This document shows positions 1 to 11,101 of a DNA stretch of 64,000 bases, one piece after another. Under the pieces are notes generated by a model. The model saw only the letters and a program-made list of their open reading frames with translations, had not been told where the DNA came from and ran no database searches. This DNA comes from Cannabis sativa (taxonomy: Eukaryota > Streptophyta > Magnoliopsida > Rosales > Cannabaceae). Within the stretch, counting starts at the first letter, position 1, and each line of letters begins with the position of its first letter. The stretch is from NCBI RefSeq assembly GCF_029168945.1, contig NC_083602.1:11777850-11841849 (forward strand), written 5' to 3'. Made by a program: the position numbers and the translations under genes.

Positions 1-1
1 G

Positions 2-3000
2 AGTCGAGCTCGACGCCCTCCTCGAGTTCCTGCCATTCGCAACGAAAACCCTCAGGTAACAGTTTCCAGACGTCAAACTAACCGTGTACGCAGGGAACGA
101 AGAACTGACCCTGAAGTTCTGGACTTGAATCACCCGACGTCAAGAGATCAATCTGCAAGGTTTCCTAACCAGAGCGCACAAATCGACGAGGATCCTGAGC
201 GCCGCAACCCTCGCAGTCGTCCATCTCGAGATAACGACGCAGAATCGGCCTCTTCATCCTCGCATGGCCGCACTCCGAGCAGGTATACGAGGTCAGGCTC
301 TGTACAGACACAGCAGGGAGGACGTTATCGTGTACACCGAGGTGATCTGCGTGATCACCTCAACGCAGTTTTTAGGGCACGCTCCCGCGGCCCACATAAC
401 ACTGAGACGCTCCATGATCCCCATACGGGCGATCAGGGTGTCAATACAGTTAACAACCCGCCTATCGCGCCGATCGCGACCACTGGGATTAATATCCCCT
501 CGAACCTTGCCGCAGTAGTTGCGAGCCCCGCAGTCGCAGCGACTCCAACCCCTGCGACAGGAGGAATCGATCAAAGCATGCTTCTGCAAGCTTTGAAGAT
601 GCTCGAGCAGCAGCGTAAGCCCATATACAAGCTGCATGGCACTTCGCCTTTTACCGCAGAAGTGCGGCAGGCCCAACTTCCAAAAGGGTTTCGTTTATCC
701 GAATCCCTCAAATATAAAGGTACTTCTAACCCGTTAGATTACTTAGAAAAGTTTAATACTATAATGGAAGTGGACCAGGTACCGCAACTTGCGAAGTGTC
801 GCATTCTTGCGGCAACACTCGAGGAGAATGCCCATGATTGGTTCACCCAATTACCAGAGGCATCGATATCGACGTGGGAAAACTTCGTCGACTTATTCCT
901 CACACATTTCCAGGCCACAATGACGTATAGGCCACCCTATACGACTTTGGCCAACATCAAACAAGAGCCTGGTGAGTCTTTACAAGATTATTTCAAGCGT
1001 TTTAACGCCGAAGTAACAAAGGTCGAGAAGGCCCCCGAGTCTTCGCTTGTTTGCATGTTAATTACAGGTATCTTGCCAAGAACCGACTTCTGGAAGGAGC
1101 TACAGGCCCGACGGCCGGAATCCTTGGTAGAGTTCTTCGCCATGGCCGAACCTCACAAGAGAATCGAGAATTCTCTGGCAGAGTTAGAGAAGGGCAAGAA
1201 CAAACGACAATCACCCATACCGCGGTCGCGCTCTCGCAGTCCGCGAGGGAAGAATTCCAGGGGCCGAAGCCCAAGAAGACGCAGCCCGCGCAGACCGCGA
1301 AGCCCGAAGTTGGCTAAGTCACCCCCAAAGAAGGAGTCCTCGCCGAAAAGGAAGGGGGGACCTCGCTTCGTCAATTATACCGAACTGGCCGTACCTCGAG
1401 ACCATATCTATGCGATTGAGGAAAGGAACGACGTCTTCAAGAAGCCGCCCCCCATCAGGGGAAATCGCGACCGAAGAGATCCCAAAAAATTCTGTAAGTA
1501 CCACAAAGACATTGGTCACACTACCCTTGAATGTTGGGTCTTGCAGGATGAGATAGAGGAACTGATCAGAAGAGGGAAGTTCGACAAGTATAAGAGAAGC
1601 GAGGAAGGACATCTTCAAGCGGATGGCAAAGGAGATGGCCAGAACGCGAGTGGCTCGAGACAACCTCGCAATATCCTAACCATAATCGGAGGACCGCACA
1701 TCGCAGGCGACTCTCGCAAATCGCAGGAAAGGTATGCCAGAGAAGCCAAGGAGAGGCCGTTAACCAATGTGAACAATCTTGGTGAACGGCCAGAGAAGCT
1801 CTTCAAGAAAGAATGCGAGGACATCGTCTTTATGGAGAGCGATGCGAGATGGGTCCACCACCCACACTCTGATGCACTTGTGATAGTCGCCAATATTGGT
1901 GGAGACAATGTCCATCGTATACTGGTCGACAATGGAAGTTCGCTGAATTTGTTGAATTTCCAAGCCTTCAAGCAAATGGGATTGCAAGAGAAGGATTTGC
2001 GACCTATGACATCGAGCATCTATGGCTTCTCGGGAGATGTCATAGCAATCAAAGGAATGATCAAACTCCCAATCACTTTGGGAACTGCCCCGATAACTGC
2101 CAAGTCGATGACCGACTTTGCAGTAATCGACCAATACTCAGCGTATAACGCCGTGATTGGTCGACCAATTTTGAAGGAGATGAAGATCGTAACCTCGATC
2201 TATCATCTAACAATGAAGTTCCCTACTCCCTCTGGAGTAGGATCGGTGAGGGGAGTCCAATCTGACTCTCGAGAATGTTATAATGCAGCTGTCAAACTCG
2301 CAGAAAAAAGGACGGTGAATGTTATCCACCTTTTAGACGCACCACCACCTCGCCAGGAGATCCTCAGGATCGAGGAGGTACCGCATATAGACAAACCAGA
2401 CTTGGATCCAAGAATCCTTGATCACACCGCCGCAGCCCAAGCCGCGGAAGATACAATCGAGGTACCTATAGATCCTATAGATAATAACAAGGTTTTAAAA
2501 ATTGGTTCTAGATTAAACATACAATTGCGAGAACAATTAACGACTTTTCTAAAACAAAATCTTGATGTTTTTGCCTGGAAACATTCAGATATGGTCGGGA
2601 TATCTCCACAGGTCATGTGTCATCGCTTGAACATCGACCCCGAAGTGCGAGGTGTCCGACAAAAGCGCCGCAAAATGGACCCCGCGAGGTACCAAGCGCT
2701 GAAAGAAGAAGTTGACCGCCTCCTTGCCTGCGGCTTTATACGGGAGTCATTTTACCCCAACTGGTTAGCTAACCCAGTACTCGTGCCAAAGCCTAATGGC
2801 TCATGGCGCACATGCGTTGACTTTACAGATCTGAACAAAGCCTGTCCCAAAGACAGCTTTCCTCTTCCTAGCATCGACCAGCTTGTCGATGCCACTGCAG
2901 GTCACGCGCTTTTAAGCTTCATGGATGCGTACTCGGGATACAATCAAATCCCGATGTATGTACCGGACCAAGAACATACCTCGTTCATTACCGATCGAGG

Positions 3001-3466
3001 ATTATACTGTTACAAAGTAATGCCTTTTGGTTTAATAAACGCAGGTGCGACTTATCAAAGGCTAGTGAATATGATGTTCGCAGATCTTATTGGAAAGACA
3101 ATGGAGGTATATGTTGACGATATGCTCGTAAAATCGCAGCGTGCAGAGGATCATATTACGCACTTGCAGGCCATGTTCGACATATTGCGGCGATACAAGA
3201 TGCGTCTAAATCCGTTGAAATGCGTCTTTGGAGTGGGTTCCGGAAAATTCCTTGGTTTTATGGTAAATCAACGAGGAATAGAAGTCAATCCTGCGAAGAT
3301 CAGAGCATTGGTAGAAATGCCGTCACCGACTAAGCCAAAGGAGGTTCAAAGCCTCACAGGCAAAGTCGCGGCTTTAAACCGCTTCATATCCAGATCCTCT
3401 GACAAGTGTAAAGAATTTTTCCAGACTTTGAAAGGTAACAAAAGGTTTCAATGGAACGAGAAATGA
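2..3466 (+). CDS. Tat-type gag-protease-reverse transcriptase polyprotein, N-terminus outside window
   Basis: The frame is open from base 2 with no stop, so the true start lies upstream of the window; a start near 125 would be TTG and is not believable. Order: low-complexity N-terminus; retrotransposon gag domain (from NPLDYLEKF, about 720-1150); Arg-Ser-rich basic tract (about 1220-1310) likely to bind RNA; a zinc-knuckle-like CKYHKDIGHTTLEC (about 1492-1533); aspartic protease with LVDNGSSLNLL (about 1920); reverse transcriptase with YSGYNQIP, PFGLINAGATYQR and catalytic YVDD (about 3110). The frame closes with TGA at 3464-3466 and continues in the same frame at 3467, so this is one polyprotein cut by a single nonsense codon just after the RT palm. 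Acts in cytoplasmic virus-like particles in intact relatives. Confidence 0.9.
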   Translation, partial: SRARRPPRVPAIRNENPQVTVSRRQTNRVRRERRTDPEVLDLNHPTSRDQSARFPNQSAQIDEDPERRNPRSRPSRDNDAESASSSSHGRTPSRYTRSGSVQTQQGGRYRVHRGDLRDHLNAVFRARSRGPHNTETLHDPHTGDQGVNTVNNPPIAPIATTGINIPSNLAAVVASPAVAATPTPATGGIDQSMLLQALKMLEQQRKPIYKLHGTSPFTAEVRQAQLPKGFRLSESLKYKGTSNPLDYLEKFNTIMEVDQVPQLAKCRILAATLEENAHDWFTQLPEASISTWENFVDLFLTHFQATMTYRPPYTTLANIKQEPGESLQDYFKRFNAEVTKVEKAPESSLVCMLITGILPRTDFWKELQARRPESLVEFFAMAEPHKRIENSLAELEKGKNKRQSPIPRSRSRSPRGKNSRGRSPRRRSPRRPRSPKLAKSPPKKESSPKRKGGPRFVNYTELAVPRDHIYAIEERNDVFKKPPPIRGNRDRRDPKKFCKYHKDIGHTTLECWVLQDEIEELIRRGKFDKYKRSEEGHLQADGKGDGQNASGSRQPRNILTIIGGPHIAGDSRKSQERYAREAKERPLTNVNNLGERPEKLFKKECEDIVFMESDARWVHHPHSDALVIVANIGGDNVHRILVDNGSSLNLLNFQAFKQMGLQEKDLRPMTSSIYGFSGDVIAIKGMIKLPITLGTAPITAKSMTDFAVIDQYSAYNAVIGRPILKEMKIVTSIYHLTMKFPTPSGVGSVRGVQSDSRECYNAAVKLAEKRTVNVIHLLDAPPPRQEILRIEEVPHIDKPDLDPRILDHTAAAQAAEDTIEVPIDPIDNNKVLKIGSRLNIQLREQLTTFLKQNLDVFAWKHSDMVGISPQVMCHRLNIDPEVRGVRQKRRKMDPARYQALKEEVDRLLACGFIRESFYPNWLANPVLVPKPNGSWRTCVDFTDLNKACPKDSFPLPSIDQLVDATAGHALLSFMDAYSGYNQIPMYVPDQEHTSFITDRGLYCYKVMPFGLINAGATYQRLVNMMFADLIGKTMEVYVDDMLVKSQRAEDHITHLQAMFDILRRYKMRLNPLKCVFGVGSGKFLGFMVNQRGIEVNPAKIRALVEMPSPTKPKEVQSLTGKVAALNRFISRSSDKCKEFFQTLKGNKRFQWNEK

Positions 3467-5680
3467 AAGCAGGCTTTCCAAGCTTTAAAAACGCATTTGG
3501 GGCAACCTCCAGTTCTATCAAAACTGTTGTCCGGAGAAGTTTTGTCTATTTATTTGGCCGTCTCTGAATACGCGATTAGTTCAGTACTAGTCCGCGAGGA
3601 CCAAGGACGCCAACACCCGGTGTACTACGTCAGTAAGCGATTATTAGACGCCGAGACGCGTTATCCTCAAATGGAGAAACTGGCTTTCGCCTTGATAATA
3701 TCCTCAAGAAAATTGCGACCTTATTTCCAGGCTCACAGCATTGAAGTTTTGACAAACTTCCCCTTAAGGCAGGTTTTGGCAAAACCAGAAGCATCGGGGA
3801 GATTGTTAAAATGGGCGATGGAGTTAAGTCAGTTCGACATCAAGTATAAACCGAGGATTGCGATCAAGGGGCAAGCCTTGGCAGATTTTATACTTGAATT
3901 TCCAAGCACCGAGGTGGCAGTTGTAGAGGGTGGAAATGACATTGTCGTGGCAAGTAAAGAAGTATGGACATTATATGTCGATGGAGCCTCAAATAATGAA
4001 GGTTCTGGCAGCGGGGTCTTGCTAATCAGTCCCAATAATTTCAAGGTACACGCTGCTTTACGTTTTGAATTCTCTGCATCTAACAATGAAGCCGAGTATG
4101 AGGCTTTAATCGCAGGTCTGAAATTGGCCCTCGAGATGAAAGTCGAGTATCTACAAGCTTTTAGCGACTCTCAAATCGTGGTATGCCAAGTGAATGGAGA
4201 ATACCTAGCAAGAGGCGGAAGATTGGTTAAATACTTAGCCATCGTTCGCGAAATAATGCAGAAGTTCAAACATGTAGTTGTGTCTCGAGTACCGCGTGCT
4301 CAAAATGCCCACGCAGACGCATTGGCCCGACTGGCCTCCACCAGAGAAGCCGAATTACTCGACGTAATTCCGGTAGATGTATTGGCTCACCCGACCATAG
4401 ATCGAGAAACGATCATGGAAATCGATGATGTCCAGAAGATTACCTGGATGACTCCTATCCTCGCGTACCTTGACAAGGGGCTCCTACCTGATGATAAAAT
4501 AGAAGCAAGGAAATTGCGACAGCGAGCAGCCCGTTATGTGATATATGACCAGAGTTTGTATCGCAGAAGTTTTAGTCAACCACTTCTCAAATGTATCAGT
4601 GGAGAAGACTGCGGTTACATACTGCGTGAAGTACACGAGGGAATTTGTGGCAATCATACTGGAGGTAATTCCCTTGCCTTAAAAATTATGCGGCAAGGGT
4701 ATTACTGGCCAACACTGCGACAAGATGCCCTCGCATTTGCAAAAAGGTGTGATAGATGCCAGCGAATAGCCACTTACACACACCAGCCCCCGAGTAACCT
4801 CCATTCTATCACGAGTCCCTGGCCCTTTGCAATATGGGGAATCGATTTAATCGGCGAGTTACCCAAGGGAAAAGGCGGAGTCAAATATGCTGTAGTCGCG
4901 GTTGACTACTTCATGAAGTGGGCTGAAGCAAAAGCACTCGCAACTATCACTGCAACGAAATTACGCGAGTTCGTCTACACCTCCATCATTTGTCGTTTTG
5001 GCATTCCGCATAAACTCATTTCGGACAATGGAAAACAATTTGACTGTAAAGAGATGCGACAGCTATGCGACGATTTGGGGATTAAAAAAGCTTTTTCCGC
5101 AGTTGCTTACCCGCAGAGTAATGGACAGACTGAAGCAGTTAACAAGATAATTAAGCACACAATAAAGGGAAAATTAGAAGGTCGCAAAGGGGCTTGGCCA
5201 GATGAATTATCGCAAGTCCTATGGTCCTATAATACGACCCCTCGATCTACAACTGGCGAAACACCCTTCTCACTTTCTTACGGGTGCGAGGCCATGTTGC
5301 CAGTTGAAGTTGGGGCAGGTTCCCTACGCAGGGATATTTTCAATATCTCGCAGAACAACGAGAACCAGCTATTCTGCCTTGACCTTTTGGAGGAAAAGCG
5401 TGATAAAGCGCACCTACAAAATGCGGCTTATCAACAGCGAACCGCAAGGTACTTTAACTCCAAAGTGAAGGTAAAAACCCTGCGAGCAGGAGACTTGGTC
5501 CTTAGAAGAGTAATGCCAAACACCAAAATCCCGTCGCATGGGGTTTTTGGGGATAATTGGGAAGGACCATACCTCATCGCAGATCAAATTGGTGATGCAA
5601 CTTATCGACTCGCAACACTCGATGGAACCGCGATTCCACGAGCATGGAATAGCGAGAGCTTGAAATTTTATTATCAGTAG
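3467..5680 (+). CDS. Tat-type RNase H, second RNase H and integrase, rest of the interrupted polyprotein
   Basis: Same frame as the upstream ORF; only the TGA at 3464-3466 separates them and there is no ATG before about 3497, so a separate start is unlikely. Domains: RT-linked RNase H (from SIYLAVSEYAISSVL); a second, archaeal-like RNase H starting LYVDGASNNEG at about 3967, with NNEAEYEAL and HADALARLAS; integrase zinc finger H-H-C-C (HEGICGNHTGG, CDRCQR; about 4630-4760); integrase core with D at about 4843 (WGIDLIG), D at about 5024 (SDNGKQFD) and E at about 5132 (GQTEAVNK), the last two about 35 residues apart as expected for DD35E. The C-terminal tail ends normally (WNSESLKFYYQ). All catalytic residues are present, so the nonsense codon is the only obvious break in the visible part. 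Confidence 0.9.
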   Translation, partial: KQAFQALKTHLGQPPVLSKLLSGEVLSIYLAVSEYAISSVLVREDQGRQHPVYYVSKRLLDAETRYPQMEKLAFALIISSRKLRPYFQAHSIEVLTNFPLRQVLAKPEASGRLLKWAMELSQFDIKYKPRIAIKGQALADFILEFPSTEVAVVEGGNDIVVASKEVWTLYVDGASNNEGSGSGVLLISPNNFKVHAALRFEFSASNNEAEYEALIAGLKLALEMKVEYLQAFSDSQIVVCQVNGEYLARGGRLVKYLAIVREIMQKFKHVVVSRVPRAQNAHADALARLASTREAELLDVIPVDVLAHPTIDRETIMEIDDVQKITWMTPILAYLDKGLLPDDKIEARKLRQRAARYVIYDQSLYRRSFSQPLLKCISGEDCGYILREVHEGICGNHTGGNSLALKIMRQGYYWPTLRQDALAFAKRCDRCQRIATYTHQPPSNLHSITSPWPFAIWGIDLIGELPKGKGGVKYAVVAVDYFMKWAEAKALATITATKLREFVYTSIICRFGIPHKLISDNGKQFDCKEMRQLCDDLGIKKAFSAVAYPQSNGQTEAVNKIIKHTIKGKLEGRKGAWPDELSQVLWSYNTTPRSTTGETPFSLSYGCEAMLPVEVGAGSLRRDIFNISQNNENQLFCLDLLEEKRDKAHLQNAAYQQRTARYFNSKVKVKTLRAGDLVLRRVMPNTKIPSHGVFGDNWEGPYLIADQIGDATYRLATLDGTAIPRAWNSESLKFYYQ

Positions 5681-6104
5681 TATTCGCATTATTCGACTAT
5701 GTTAATTCGTGTACTTATACTTAGATATTTTTTGTTCAACAAGAAAAAATCCTAAGTATAGGGGGTATATGCCCGAATGTACTATTGATTACATGAATAA
5801 AATTGCTTGCTAAATTTTCAAGCCAACTTTGCAAATTTTCCTACTTTGCAAGTGTATATAAAATTGCGATTACACCAAGCTGTAATCAAAGTTAAAAATA
5901 TATATAAAATTCGCGAGTACCCGTGTACTGCGTAAATATTAAAGGATAAGCTATCCCCGCGAGGATAGAAATTTGTCCAAAAGAGAAGGTAAATTTGTCT
6001 AAGTACAGAAGTGCGAGTACCCTTGTACCGCATATATATAAAAAAAAAAGTGAAATTAAAAAACAACATAAATCAGAAGATAATCAAGCGTCTGGAGCAG
6101 CAGG
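5681..6104 (+). other. 3' noncoding part of the Tat element, possible PPT and 3' LTR remnant
   Basis: No ORF. A purine-rich stretch ending in GGGGGTATA (5761-5769) precedes TGCCCGAATG at 5770, fitting a polypurine tract followed by an LTR start. Two 20-base copies of a GCGAGTACCC.TGTAC.GC repeat lie at 5913-5932 and 6013-6032, 100 bases apart. The segment runs into a reversed copia LTR fragment with no visible LTR end. Confidence 0.4.
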
Positions 6105-7443
6105 AGTGGCCGGCCACTGATGTGGGCCCTCCACTTTACAATTTTGCCATTTTTTCAACTATTTATCTTATTTTCTCAAAAATATCATTTTTCCAATTCA
6201 ACCACTTAAATGCCAAAACTATTTATTAAATAATTAAAATTAATTATCAAATAAAATTTTCATTTAACATATTTATTAATTAGACTTAATAAAGACTCTT
6301 AATTAACAAATAAACCCTAGAATCTCTTTTCTTCACAATTAAGCCCTAGCTTAGTGAAAATTCATAAACTAGACATAGTCTAATTTTAGAATTATAATTG
6401 ATTAATTAAAACTAATTAATTGAGTCTTACAAGCAATATTGTCTCAAGTAGTATAGGGACCATGGGCCTATACAACCGAGCTTCCAATAAGCAGAACTAG
6501 AATTTACCAAGTAAATTTCCTAATTTATTAATTCCTTATTGCATCCACCATAGAACTTGAAATTGCACTCTCTGTTATATAGAACGCTCTATATGTTCCA
6601 CGATATAGATACGCTATAAACATTTAACCATCGTTCTAATCCCAATAATCAAAGATCTTCTATAGATGATTTACACCGAGTAGGGATAATTTACCGTTTC
6701 ACCCCTCAATGTATTTTATCCTTAAAATGCTTAGCTTCCTATAAATGATATTTCAGTAAACTAATATAATCACTAAAATAAGAGCTCTTCCATTTATCTC
6801 TATTAAGACAATCTCGACGGAAATCATCGTTTCACTTTTATGTCCGATAGAAGCTATAGATTCCATATCTATGTTTGGCGCCCACTCAATTGTATCATCA
6901 TGTTCCCAAAATGTACGTATCACTCGGACCAAAAGGTAGGCTTAACTAACAAATCAAAGAACACAAATAACACTCTTGAGATTGATCCTAAGCATGTCAG
7001 GATTAAGATCTTTTAATCTAAGATCAACCAGTGATATTGACTTAGGAAGATACAACGGTATCTTTACCAAGATCAATATCGGTCCTAGTCCAATGTATAC
7101 TCCATACATCCGAAACTAGCATACTTTGCCAATGTCCTAGAAAGAACATAACACTTATCCAAGGTGTAAGTATACTTTATCGTTGATTATCACATCAATG
7201 TAAATCCAGTGCACTGATGAATAAAGGACATTATCTTTTGAAGCATATAATCACAATTACATTCCACTGTGTTGACATCACTGTAATTGTGAATAACTAT
7301 ATGTTCTGAACTTAACAGATTTTGTACATATTAAATCATAACACATGAAAATTACATGTAAGCATAAATGATTTATAATCTTCTATTGATAACAAATCAG
7401 ATTAAATTAAAATGGGTTTTATTTATGGCATAAAATCCCAACA
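6105..7443 (-). repeat. Truncated copia-family LTR (family 1), reversed
   Basis: Read on the minus strand it begins TGTTGGGATTTTATGCC at 7443, matching the starts of the LTRs at 40098, 46293 and 54628. The same landmarks follow in order: the dominant two-step pattern of AATCCTGA and CCGATATTGA, then the ATTGAGTGGG block, and finally the GTGGCCGGCCAC motif near 6105. The last ~550 bases of the family LTR, including the TATA box region, are missing. Many substitutions relative to the other copies show this is an old copy. Confidence 0.75.
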
Positions 7444-7642
7444 CATATCTGGTAGGATCATAGGAGTCCTCGCTTTGCCTCTCTGGGATTTTTTCTCTAG
7501 TTTTCTCAAAATCTCCAACATTTCTTCTAGAATAGGGAGTTTTAGTGGTATTTGTCCTGTGGGAAGTCTGATGTTCCTTTCTAGGACGTTGGGTTATCTC
7601 TCCTAGTTGATCCTCTTCATTTCGCGGAATATCGTCTGCCAT
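7444..7642 (-). pseudogene. Possible gag N-terminus of an unidentified retroelement, cut by an LTR
   Basis: On the minus strand an ATG at 7642 opens a charged, hydrophilic reading frame (MADDIPRNEEDQ then Arg/Lys/Glu-rich) that runs into the LTR terminus at 7443. The composition resembles gag N-termini of plant gypsy elements, but no conserved domain is present. It could be a chance ORF. Confidence 0.25.
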
Positions 7643-9196
7643 GAGTTAATAATTTGAATTTGTTTTCAAGGAGAGTTTTTTTTTCTGAGTTTTTTATTAC
7701 AAGACTCTCAATAAGAGCACCACACTGTTAACGTAAATTTTTGTTAACTAAATAATATGTCTTTTCTATAATAAATGATCTTCAGAATTAATTATATAAT
7801 GATAATAATAATAGCAATAATTAACAAGAAGATTTTTACGTAATTTTGAAGTTAAATCTTTATAGTCTAAGAGTTCATCTTATTCAGGGTTAGAAGATTG
7901 TATACAGAATATAATTAATTATTTTTCAAGAATGAACAATTAATATAATATAATATTCTCTATTTTTCCAAAGGTTAGTTGTCCCTTATTCCCCGAATTC
8001 TATTCTTAGTTATGGGAGTCTAGTATGACAGTTATTCTCTTAGGGTCTAATCATTTGCAACCGTTCATGAAACATGGACACTCCCAATTTTTCATATTTA
8101 TGCACATGAGATAATTATAAATAACTGCACAATTGTTCTTTATCTTTATCTATAAACAACATATACTGACTATGCTTTGTTGCTCTTGTCATTCAATGAA
8201 AACTTTTCTTCAACATCTCCGTGGAATAATGTCTAAGTGTAAAGTTAGAGCACATTTCAAACTCTTCCTTAAATATTGAGTGAAGTATATGCGAGACGCT
8301 TACTTCAACTCGTCAAGAGCGAGATGAATAATGTTGAAGTTGTCCTTATTCTGATAATATACTCACGGATGTGTGGGTCAATGAGCTGCAAAACTTATTA
8401 TCTACCCATTCCAAATAATTACATAATGTATTCTGTTTATCCCGAGATAGACTTGTTCACCTCGCTGGTCTCGCCAGTTGGTAGTTATTACTCACGTCCT
8501 GTCATTGTTTATGTGATGGTGAGTTCAAGTATTTCTATCAACTGTATTTCCTGAGACAAGTCATCTAAATGCATTTATTAATTCATAATTTGAGATAGTT
8601 TGTATTCCAATTTTGTTACACGTGTCAACTTCATATTGTTGCTCGAAATATGGGTATAATACTTACACATACAATACATATTCAATACAACACAAAAAAC
8701 ATACATATGTATTATTAAAGTTTAGATTTTCACTATATTACTGAAATTTGGCCATTAATACCGACCAAAATTTGGCCACCACGCACAACCACAAGAACAC
8801 AATCTTAACAATGTAGAAAAATTCTAATAAAATTACAAAATAAAAAATAAAGCAATGTACATTACAAAAATTATTAGAAATTAAATTTATACCTAAATAG
8901 ATGTTGAGATTCAACGATTTCTCCACCAACCGACAGTCGGAGCTACAACCACCACAGCCACATCATCTAAGCTCTAAAAAATATAAAAAAGACGTTCAAA
9001 CACTGAGATTATATTTTTGGGTATAAAAAAATAAAAGATTTAAAAAAATGAGTGAAAATAGTGGAGAAATAATAAAATGGTGAGGGTTTGGTGGTGGTTG
9101 GCAAGGGTTTCTCTCGGTTGGCAAGAGTTTGGTGGTTGAAGGTGAGGAAATGAGGAAGACGAAGTTGGCTTAGGGTTACATAAACCCCTATATAAT
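7643..9196. other. Non-genic AT-rich interval
   Basis: No convincing gene, RNA or terminal repeat. A short repeat TTGGCCATTAATACCGACC / AAAATTTGGCCAC at about 8748-8780 could be a subterminal piece of an old DNA transposon, but no paired end was found. A short open frame at 8276-8554 starts from TTG and resembles nothing I recognise. Confidence 0.5.
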
Positions 9197-9293
9197 ATGG
9201 TGTTAGTTATTAAGAAATAATCACGTCATAAGTGACATGCATCATCATCGAGTGCACATATGACGTTACTTATTTCTTAATAGCCAATGCTAT
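9197..9293. repeat. Imperfect inverted repeat (hairpin)
   Basis: Left arm 9197-9236 and right arm 9252-9293 pair through the shared core TATTAAGAAATAA and ACGTCATA-GTG, with several mismatches and a 15-base loop. A third partial copy of TTAGTTATTA.GAAATAA sits at about 9324-9343. It may be the end region of a degraded DNA transposon. Confidence 0.6.
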
Positions 9294-9582
9294 AAGAGTC
9301 CCTAAGTCAGTTTCTATGGCATTAGTTATTATGAAATAACTGACACTAAATGTTAATTTCCAACCGAAAATTGATAAACAATGACCGATCTTTTTTTTTT
9401 TTTAAGCAAAAATAATCGCCTTTAAAGATGTACTATTTTTTTAAGAAAAAAAAAAAACACCTTCAATACTAATAAATACTCCGACTTGAATTATATTATT
9501 GTCAAGTCTTGAACTTTTAGTTAGTGACCAAGTTAAAGTGTCATTTATTAGTGACAAAATTTGTGTTGCATACAATTAAAAT

Positions 9583-9986
9583 AAGGCTAATTAGCAATTT
9601 TTCCTCTCGAATTTAGACATATATCAAATCATGCTCCCTGAATTTTTTTGGCCGTTAAAAATTCCCCATGAACTATTGAGAATGATCGATTTAAAGACTT
9701 TTGTCTAATTTCATTCAATTTTACTATTTCAGTTATTGTTTATGTACTAAATCATGCTCCCCAGACTTTGATATCTACCAAATCATGCCCCTCAAACTTT
9801 AATATGTACTAAATTATGTCCCCTGAACTTTCATCCATGTTAGAATTTTTTTTAATAAAATTAGATAAAAGTCCATAAATCTAACAATCTTAATAGTTCA
9901 GAGGGAATTTTTAACGGTCAAAAAAGTTCAGGGGACATAATTTAGTACATGTCAAAATTTAGGGAAAAAAATTGCTAATTAACCTT
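9583..9986. mobile_element. Small inverted-repeat element (MITE-like), 404 bp
   Basis: The left end AAGGCTAATTAGCAATTTTT is mirrored by AAAAAATTGCTAATTAACCTT at the right end, and the arms continue to pair inward through repeated blocks of the type AAATCATG.CCC..AACTTT. AAAAT lies directly outside both ends (9578-9582, 9987-9991), a possible target duplication. Related pieces occur at 20074-20180 and 29249-29567. Non-coding. Confidence 0.7.
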
Positions 9987-10247
9987 AAAATAAATGTTGT
10001 CTAGATACCTAGATTTTTTTTTTTTTTTTGGTAGGGAGTTAATGCATCTTTGACTAATTTGAATATAGATCATATATGTTCTTGACTTGGGAAAATAAAC
10101 AATATTCTGTAATTCAAATTAAAGAATTAGACAATTTTCATGGGACAAGGGTATAATTAATATTAAAAGTTAGATTACTATTAAGTCGGTTCGCGATTCC
10201 ACTGAACAATATTATAAAGTCAAACAAACTCTTAGATAAAATATATA

Positions 10248-10475
10248 GGGATATGATTTTGTCTCGTTATTATACTTTCACGGATTGTAATCTGTGATGT
10301 ACGGCAGCAGTCAGATGAGGGAGTTATTTGATCTGACGACTGAGATTGATCTAGGGGTAATTAGGGTTAAAAAGTAAAAACGTACCCTGACACTCATTTA
10401 ATGTACCCTGAGACCCATCTAATGTACCACAGAATATATTCCGTGAAAGTACATCACGGGACAAAATCATATCCC
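10248..10475. mobile_element. MITE with terminal inverted repeats, 228 bp
   Basis: Starts GGGATATGATTTTGTC and ends GACAAAATCATATCCC, perfect 16-base inverted ends that extend with mismatches (CGTTATTATACTTTCACGGA against TCCGTGAAAGTACATCACG). AATATATA flanks both sides (10240-10247 and 10476-10483), an 8-base match as for hAT elements, though such AT-rich matches are weak evidence. It lies 14 bases from the 3' end of Helitron 1. Confidence 0.7.
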
Positions 10476-11101
10476 AATATATATATATACTAGCAAAAAG
10501 CTACGTGCGAGGCACGTATACTAAATTTTATGCTAAGTTTTTTCTATGTTATTTGAAAGTGATACAATTAAAAATTAAAGAAAAAATATTATTAGTTATT
10601 AGGTGAGATTATTATTATGTGTATCTAAATATTATAGTTTATAATGTTGTCAATTAAAAGTGAATACCGAATGCAATATATTAGTGTTTAAGAAAGCTTG
10701 ATAATTTAAATATGTTCTTAAGTTAATCCAAAAATAAACTAACAATTGATGTTCCAATACTTAAAGAAACATTACTTAAATGGGTGTAAGATAAAAAAAA
10801 ATTAAAAATCAATCTCTAAATTGTTGATAATTGATGATAACATTTGTCTAAAAATTGTACATAAGAAAACTAATAGTGTAATTTTTGTATTTTGCACTTT
10901 TCATTCTAGACGGGTCCGCATATATCTGGATTGTCCATTTTTTCGTTGATAAATTGAATATGGTAGTGTCGACAAAGCTGCGGTGTTCCTGCAAACAGTG
11001 ATGTATTTTTATTTAAGATGATTATACATGGTGTGCATAATTTATTTAATTAAAAAAATCAACTTATGAAAGGCATGTAAAACTATTTTATTTTTCAAAA
11101 A

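Larger units (their letters stand above)
1..6104 (+). mobile_element. Ty3/gypsy retrotransposon, Tat lineage, 5' end outside window
   Basis: The order gag, protease, reverse transcriptase, RNase H, second RNase H-like domain, integrase is visible on the plus strand. The extra RNase H domain (starting LYVDGASNNEG) between the RT-linked RNase H and the integrase is the family mark of Tat/Ogre/Retand elements. The upstream LTR, primer site and start of gag lie before base 1. After the integrase stop at 5680 a purine run (about 5756-5767, with GGGGG) could be the polypurine tract, and TG at 5770 a possible 3' LTR start. The element ends in unclear AT-rich DNA near 6104, where a reversed copia LTR fragment begins. 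The 3' end is inferred; the coding assignment is firm. Confidence 0.9.

Noticed and set aside
293..2616. Several minus-strand and shifted open frames across the Tat gag-pol
   Set aside because: They overlap a clear polyprotein frame, have no conserved motif and reflect the GC-richer coding sequence on the other strand.
8276..8554. 92-codon plus-strand frame
   Set aside because: TTG start, no family resemblance, AT-rich chance ORF.
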